In this document: positions 5,774 to 7,974 of the stretch, in pieces
How the letters are laid out: the number at the start of each line of letters is the position of its first letter
Numbering within the stretch: position 1 is the stretch's first letter
From: SIG622 sp045596605
Lineage (GTDB): Bacteria > Bacillota > Clostridia > Oscillospirales > CAG-382
Direction of reading: 5' to 3'
DNA: 7,974 nucleotides
Assembly: GCA_045596605.1 (NCBI GenBank)
Contig: JAZOCR010000134.1
Location: 1-7,974, forward strand
Notes under the pieces: model-generated
Seen by the model: the letters and a program-made list of their open reading frames with translations, nothing else
Databases searched by the model: none
Told to the model about the DNA's origin: nothing
Position numbers and translations under genes: made by a program

Positions 5774-5874
5774 AAATATTAAAATTCTTTGCCGAGCTTT
5801 CTTTAAGGGAAGTGAGCGAGGTTTTTTTGAGGGGGCGAGTAGCCCCCGAAATAACGGGTGTGGGCGGAGCCCAC
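5726..5874 (-). repeat. Repeat family 1, copy A (inverted)
   Basis: On the minus strand the order is hairpin III GTGGGC-TCC-GCCCAC (5874..5860), hairpin II GGGGGC/GCCCCC with a 5-base loop (5847..5831), a linker of about 55 bases, hairpin I (5773..5733) and a T7 tract (5732..5726). The linker plus the hairpin I arm at 5767-5821 matches copy B at 5953-6007 with only 4 differences in 55 bases. The orientation is opposite to copy 1 after spoIVA. Confidence 0.7.
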
Positions 5875-5886
5875 GAAATAAGAGGA

Positions 5887-5905
5887 TATGAGGTGGCACC
5901 TCATA
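5887..5905. repeat. 8-bp perfect hairpin between repeat copies A and B
   Basis: TATGAGGT (5887-5894) and ACCTCATA (5898-5905) pair perfectly around GGC. It occupies the place where hairpin III of copy A would meet hairpin I of copy B, and may belong to the repeat unit. Confidence 0.45.
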
Positions 5906-5908
5906 AAT

Positions 5909-6030
5909 AAAAACAGATACGCTTCGCAAGGTGTTGCGAAGCAAACCGAGAAGCGTATCAAATATTAAAATTCTTTGCCAAGCTTTCTTGAAGGGAAGCG
6001 AGCGAGGGGTTTGGGGGCGAGTAGCCCCCA
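5909..6030 (-). repeat. Repeat family 1, copy B, abutting the aconitase ribosome binding site
   Basis: On the minus strand, hairpin II TGGGGGC/GCCCCCA (6030..6012) is followed by the shared linker and hairpin I, in which GATACGCTTC (5916-5925) pairs with GAAGCGTATC (5950-5959), then an interrupted T-tract (TGTTTTTA). A competing 9-bp stem GCTTCGCAA/TTGCGAAGC (5921-5929/5934-5942) uses part of the same arm. Hairpin III is missing. Hairpin II ends only 8 bases before the aconitase ribosome binding site. Confidence 0.7.
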
Positions 6031-6053
6031 TAATAGCAAGAAAGGAAAAAAAT

Positions 6054-7961
6054 ATGGGACTTACGATTGCACAGAAAATAATAAAGGCGCATCTTGTTTC
6101 CGGCGAGATGGTAGCGGGAACAGAGATTGCGCTAAGAATTGACCAGACGCTCACGCAGGATGCGACTGGCACTATGGCGTATCTTGAATTTGAGGCTATG
6201 GGAATACCGAGGGTGCGCACAGAGCGCAGTGTTGCGTACATTGACCACAATACGCTTCAGTGCGGCTTTGAAAATGCTGACGACCACAGATTTATAGCCA
6301 GCATTGCAAAAAAGCACGGCATTTATTTCTCACGCCCCGGCAACGGCATTTGCCATCAGGTACATCTTGAACGTTTCGGCAAGCCCGGAAAGACTCTTAT
6401 CGGCTCTGATAGCCACACTCCTACCGGCGGCGGAATAGGCATGCTTGCTTTTGGTGCAGGCGGTCTTGACGTTGCGGTTGCCATGGGTGGCGGTGAATAC
6501 TACATTACTATGCCCAAGATGTTCAAGGTAAATCTTACAGGAAAGCTTCGTCCTTTTGTTACTGCTAAAGACGTAAGCCTTGAAATACTTCGTATTCTTT
6601 CCGTTAAGGGCGGTGTCGGAGCAATTATCGAATGGGGCGGTGAGGGTATAAAGACTCTTTCTGTTCCCGAACGTGCGACGATAACCAATATGGGTACGGA
6701 GCTTGGTGCTACAACCTCCATATTCCCATCTGATGAAATTACAAAGAAGTTCCTTGAAGCCCAGGGTAGAGGCGATGACTACGTAGAGCTTTCAAGCGAC
6801 GATGATGCTGTATATGACAGAATCATTGACATAAATCTTTCTACTCTTAAGCCTCTTATTGCCTGCCCTCATTCTCCGGACAACGTTGTTACGGTTGAGT
6901 CGCTGAAGGGCACGAAGGTAAACCAGGTTTGTATCGGCTCCTGCACTAACTCCTCACTTCTTGATATGCTCAAGACTGCGGCAATTCTTAAGGGTAAGAC
7001 GGTGCACCCTGACGTGAGCCTTTCCATTTCACCCGGTTCAAAGCAGGTGCTTGGAATGCTGTCTGACTGCGGTACTCTTTCGGATATTATTGCCAGTGGT
7101 GCAAGACTTCTTGAATGTGCCTGCGGTCCCTGCATAGGTATGGGCTTCTCACCTAATTCCGGTGGCGTTTCGCTTCGTACTTTTAACAGAAACTTTGAGG
7201 GCAGAAGCGGTACTGCTGACGGTCAGGTTTATCTGTGTTCTCCCGAAACTGCGGTTGCGGCGGCACTTACAGGCGAGATTTACGACCCGATGCTTCTTGG
7301 TGAAATGCCCAAGGTTGTAATGCCCGACTCCTTCAAGGTTGACGACAGTGCGATAATTCTTCCCGCAGACGAGTCGGAAGCAGAAAGTGTTGAAATTCTG
7401 AGGGGTCCGAACATTAAGAAATTCCCGGATACATATCCCGTTACCGACAGCATCGAAGCTCCGCTTATGCTTAAGGTTGGCGACAACATTACTACCGACC
7501 ACATTATGCCTGCCGGTGCGAAAATTCTGCCTTACCGCTCAAACATTCCGTATCTTTCGCAGTTCTGCTTTGGCGTGTGCGACAAGACCTTCCCGGAAAG
7601 AGCACTTGCGGCTGGCAAGAGTATTATAGTAGGTGGTTCAAACTACGGTCAGGGCTCGTCACGTGAGCACGCAGCGCTTGTGCCGCTGTATCTGGGCGTA
7701 AGATGCGTTATTGCAAAGAGCTTTGCGAGAATTCATGTTGCAAATCTTATAAATGCAGGCATTCTTCCGCTTACCTTTAAAAATAGCGATGATTACGACA
7801 AGCTAAATCAGGGCGACGCTCTTGAGCTTTGCGGTATTTATGCAGGTATGGACAGCGGTGAAATTACGCTTCTTAATAAAACCACCGGCGAAAGCTTTGC
7901 ACTCAGCTGCTCCTTTAGCGAAAGGCAGAAGGATATGCTTAAGTGCGGAGAGCTTCTGTGA
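6054..7961 (+). CDS. acn: Aconitate hydratase (aconitase), Aquifex-type
   Basis: This cytoplasmic [4Fe-4S] enzyme isomerises citrate to isocitrate. The product has 635 residues, matching the compact Aquifex-type aconitases of anaerobes and much shorter than the roughly 900-residue AcnA type. GSDSHTPTGGG begins at residue 117. The cluster ligands are C297 in GSCTNSS and C357 and C360 in CGPCIG. The C-terminal swivel domain contains DNITTDHIMPAG and GGSNYGQGSSREHA (527-540) with the active-site serine region and R537. The ATG at 6054 is preceded by AGAAAGGA (6039-6045 region) and starts the family-like MGLTIAQKII; the 41 extra codons of the longer frame from 5931 are encoded by repeat copy B and are rejected. 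It follows citrate synthase and gntR on the same strand, and an isocitrate dehydrogenase gene beyond the edge would be expected. All key residues are intact. Confidence 0.96.
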   Translation: MGLTIAQKIIKAHLVSGEMVAGTEIALRIDQTLTQDATGTMAYLEFEAMGIPRVRTERSVAYIDHNTLQCGFENADDHRFIASIAKKHGIYFSRPGNGICHQVHLERFGKPGKTLIGSDSHTPTGGGIGMLAFGAGGLDVAVAMGGGEYYITMPKMFKVNLTGKLRPFVTAKDVSLEILRILSVKGGVGAIIEWGGEGIKTLSVPERATITNMGTELGATTSIFPSDEITKKFLEAQGRGDDYVELSSDDDAVYDRIIDINLSTLKPLIACPHSPDNVVTVESLKGTKVNQVCIGSCTNSSLLDMLKTAAILKGKTVHPDVSLSISPGSKQVLGMLSDCGTLSDIIASGARLLECACGPCIGMGFSPNSGGVSLRTFNRNFEGRSGTADGQVYLCSPETAVAAALTGEIYDPMLLGEMPKVVMPDSFKVDDSAIILPADESEAESVEILRGPNIKKFPDTYPVTDSIEAPLMLKVGDNITTDHIMPAGAKILPYRSNIPYLSQFCFGVCDKTFPERALAAGKSIIVGGSNYGQGSSREHAALVPLYLGVRCVIAKSFARIHVANLINAGILPLTFKNSDDYDKLNQGDALELCGIYAGMDSGEITLLNKTTGESFALSCSFSERQKDMLKCGELL

Positions 7962-7974
7962 TATACAAAAGCGA

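Larger units (their letters stand above)
5177..6053. other. 877-base noncoding, hairpin-rich gap between gntR and aconitase
   Basis: No reading frame here has a convincing start, ribosome binding site or protein-like composition. The content is structural: short direct repeats, a run of three hairpins, one copy of repeat family 2, a long GC hairpin, and two inverted copies of repeat family 1. In 5537-5719 I see only one inverted repeat (5606-5630) and otherwise nothing identifiable. No clear SigA promoter for aconitase was found, so it either depends on read-through from the citrate synthase promoter or uses a weak or non-SigA start. Confidence 0.75.

Noticed and set aside
6012..6030. Iron-responsive-element-like hairpin before aconitase
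   Set aside because: The loop is GAGTA rather than CAGUGN, there is no bulged C, and the same hairpin occurs in copy A, so it belongs to the repeat.
5931..6053. 41-codon N-terminal extension of aconitase
   Set aside because: It is encoded by repeat copy B, has no ribosome binding site, and known aconitases of this type begin like the ATG at 6054.
5720..6250. 176-residue minus-strand frame containing two near-identical peptide repeats (RQRILIFDTLLG)
   Set aside because: The repeated peptide is the translation of the two repeat family 1 copies and the rest is antisense to aconitase. There is no ribosome binding site and the terminator stems lie inside it.

Overview
The window reads as a chromosomal segment from an anaerobic, endospore-forming Firmicute of the class Clostridia. 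A gut-type Oscillospiraceae/Ruminococcus relative is my inference; the sequence does not prove the genus. The pointers are a full-length SpoIVA, strong AGGAGG-type ribosome binding sites, consensus SigA promoters, and a Re-type citrate synthase next to an Aquifex-type aconitase. I found no transposase, CRISPR array, tRNA or rRNA.

Layout. Bases 1-287 hold the first codons of a leftward gene, its promoter, a perfect inverted repeat and a candidate sporulation (SigE) promoter for spoIVA. spoIVA fills 288-1766. Bases 1767-2179 hold two different structured repeats, the first ending in the probable spoIVA terminator. Next come two small genes, each followed by a terminator-like hairpin: an HPr-fold protein lacking the phosphorylatable histidine (2180-2398) and a DUF2752 membrane protein (2503-2856). 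A perfect SigA promoter at 3028-3056, overlapped by a TGTATACA palindrome, then starts a metabolic cluster: probable Re-citrate synthase (3091-4467), an FCD-type GntR regulator (4526-5176), an 877-base noncoding gap full of hairpins and repeats, and aconitase (6054-7961). The cluster probably continues past the right edge.

How the genes work together. Re-citrate synthase makes citrate from acetyl-CoA and oxaloacetate, and aconitase isomerises it to isocitrate. With an isocitrate dehydrogenase (not in the window, but the usual partner) this is the oxidative branch of an incomplete TCA cycle that supplies 2-oxoglutarate for glutamate. The GntR protein between them is a natural candidate to control the branch through the palindrome at the promoter.

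The least ordinary content is noncoding. Repeat family 1 (three copies) is a multi-hairpin module carrying a U-tract terminator. Repeat family 2 (two copies) is a double-hairpin module whose stems differ in sequence but keep pairing. Both families occupy both large intergenic gaps. I see no new defence, toxin or biosynthetic system here; the repeats, the candidate operator and the His-less HPr protein are the points worth following.
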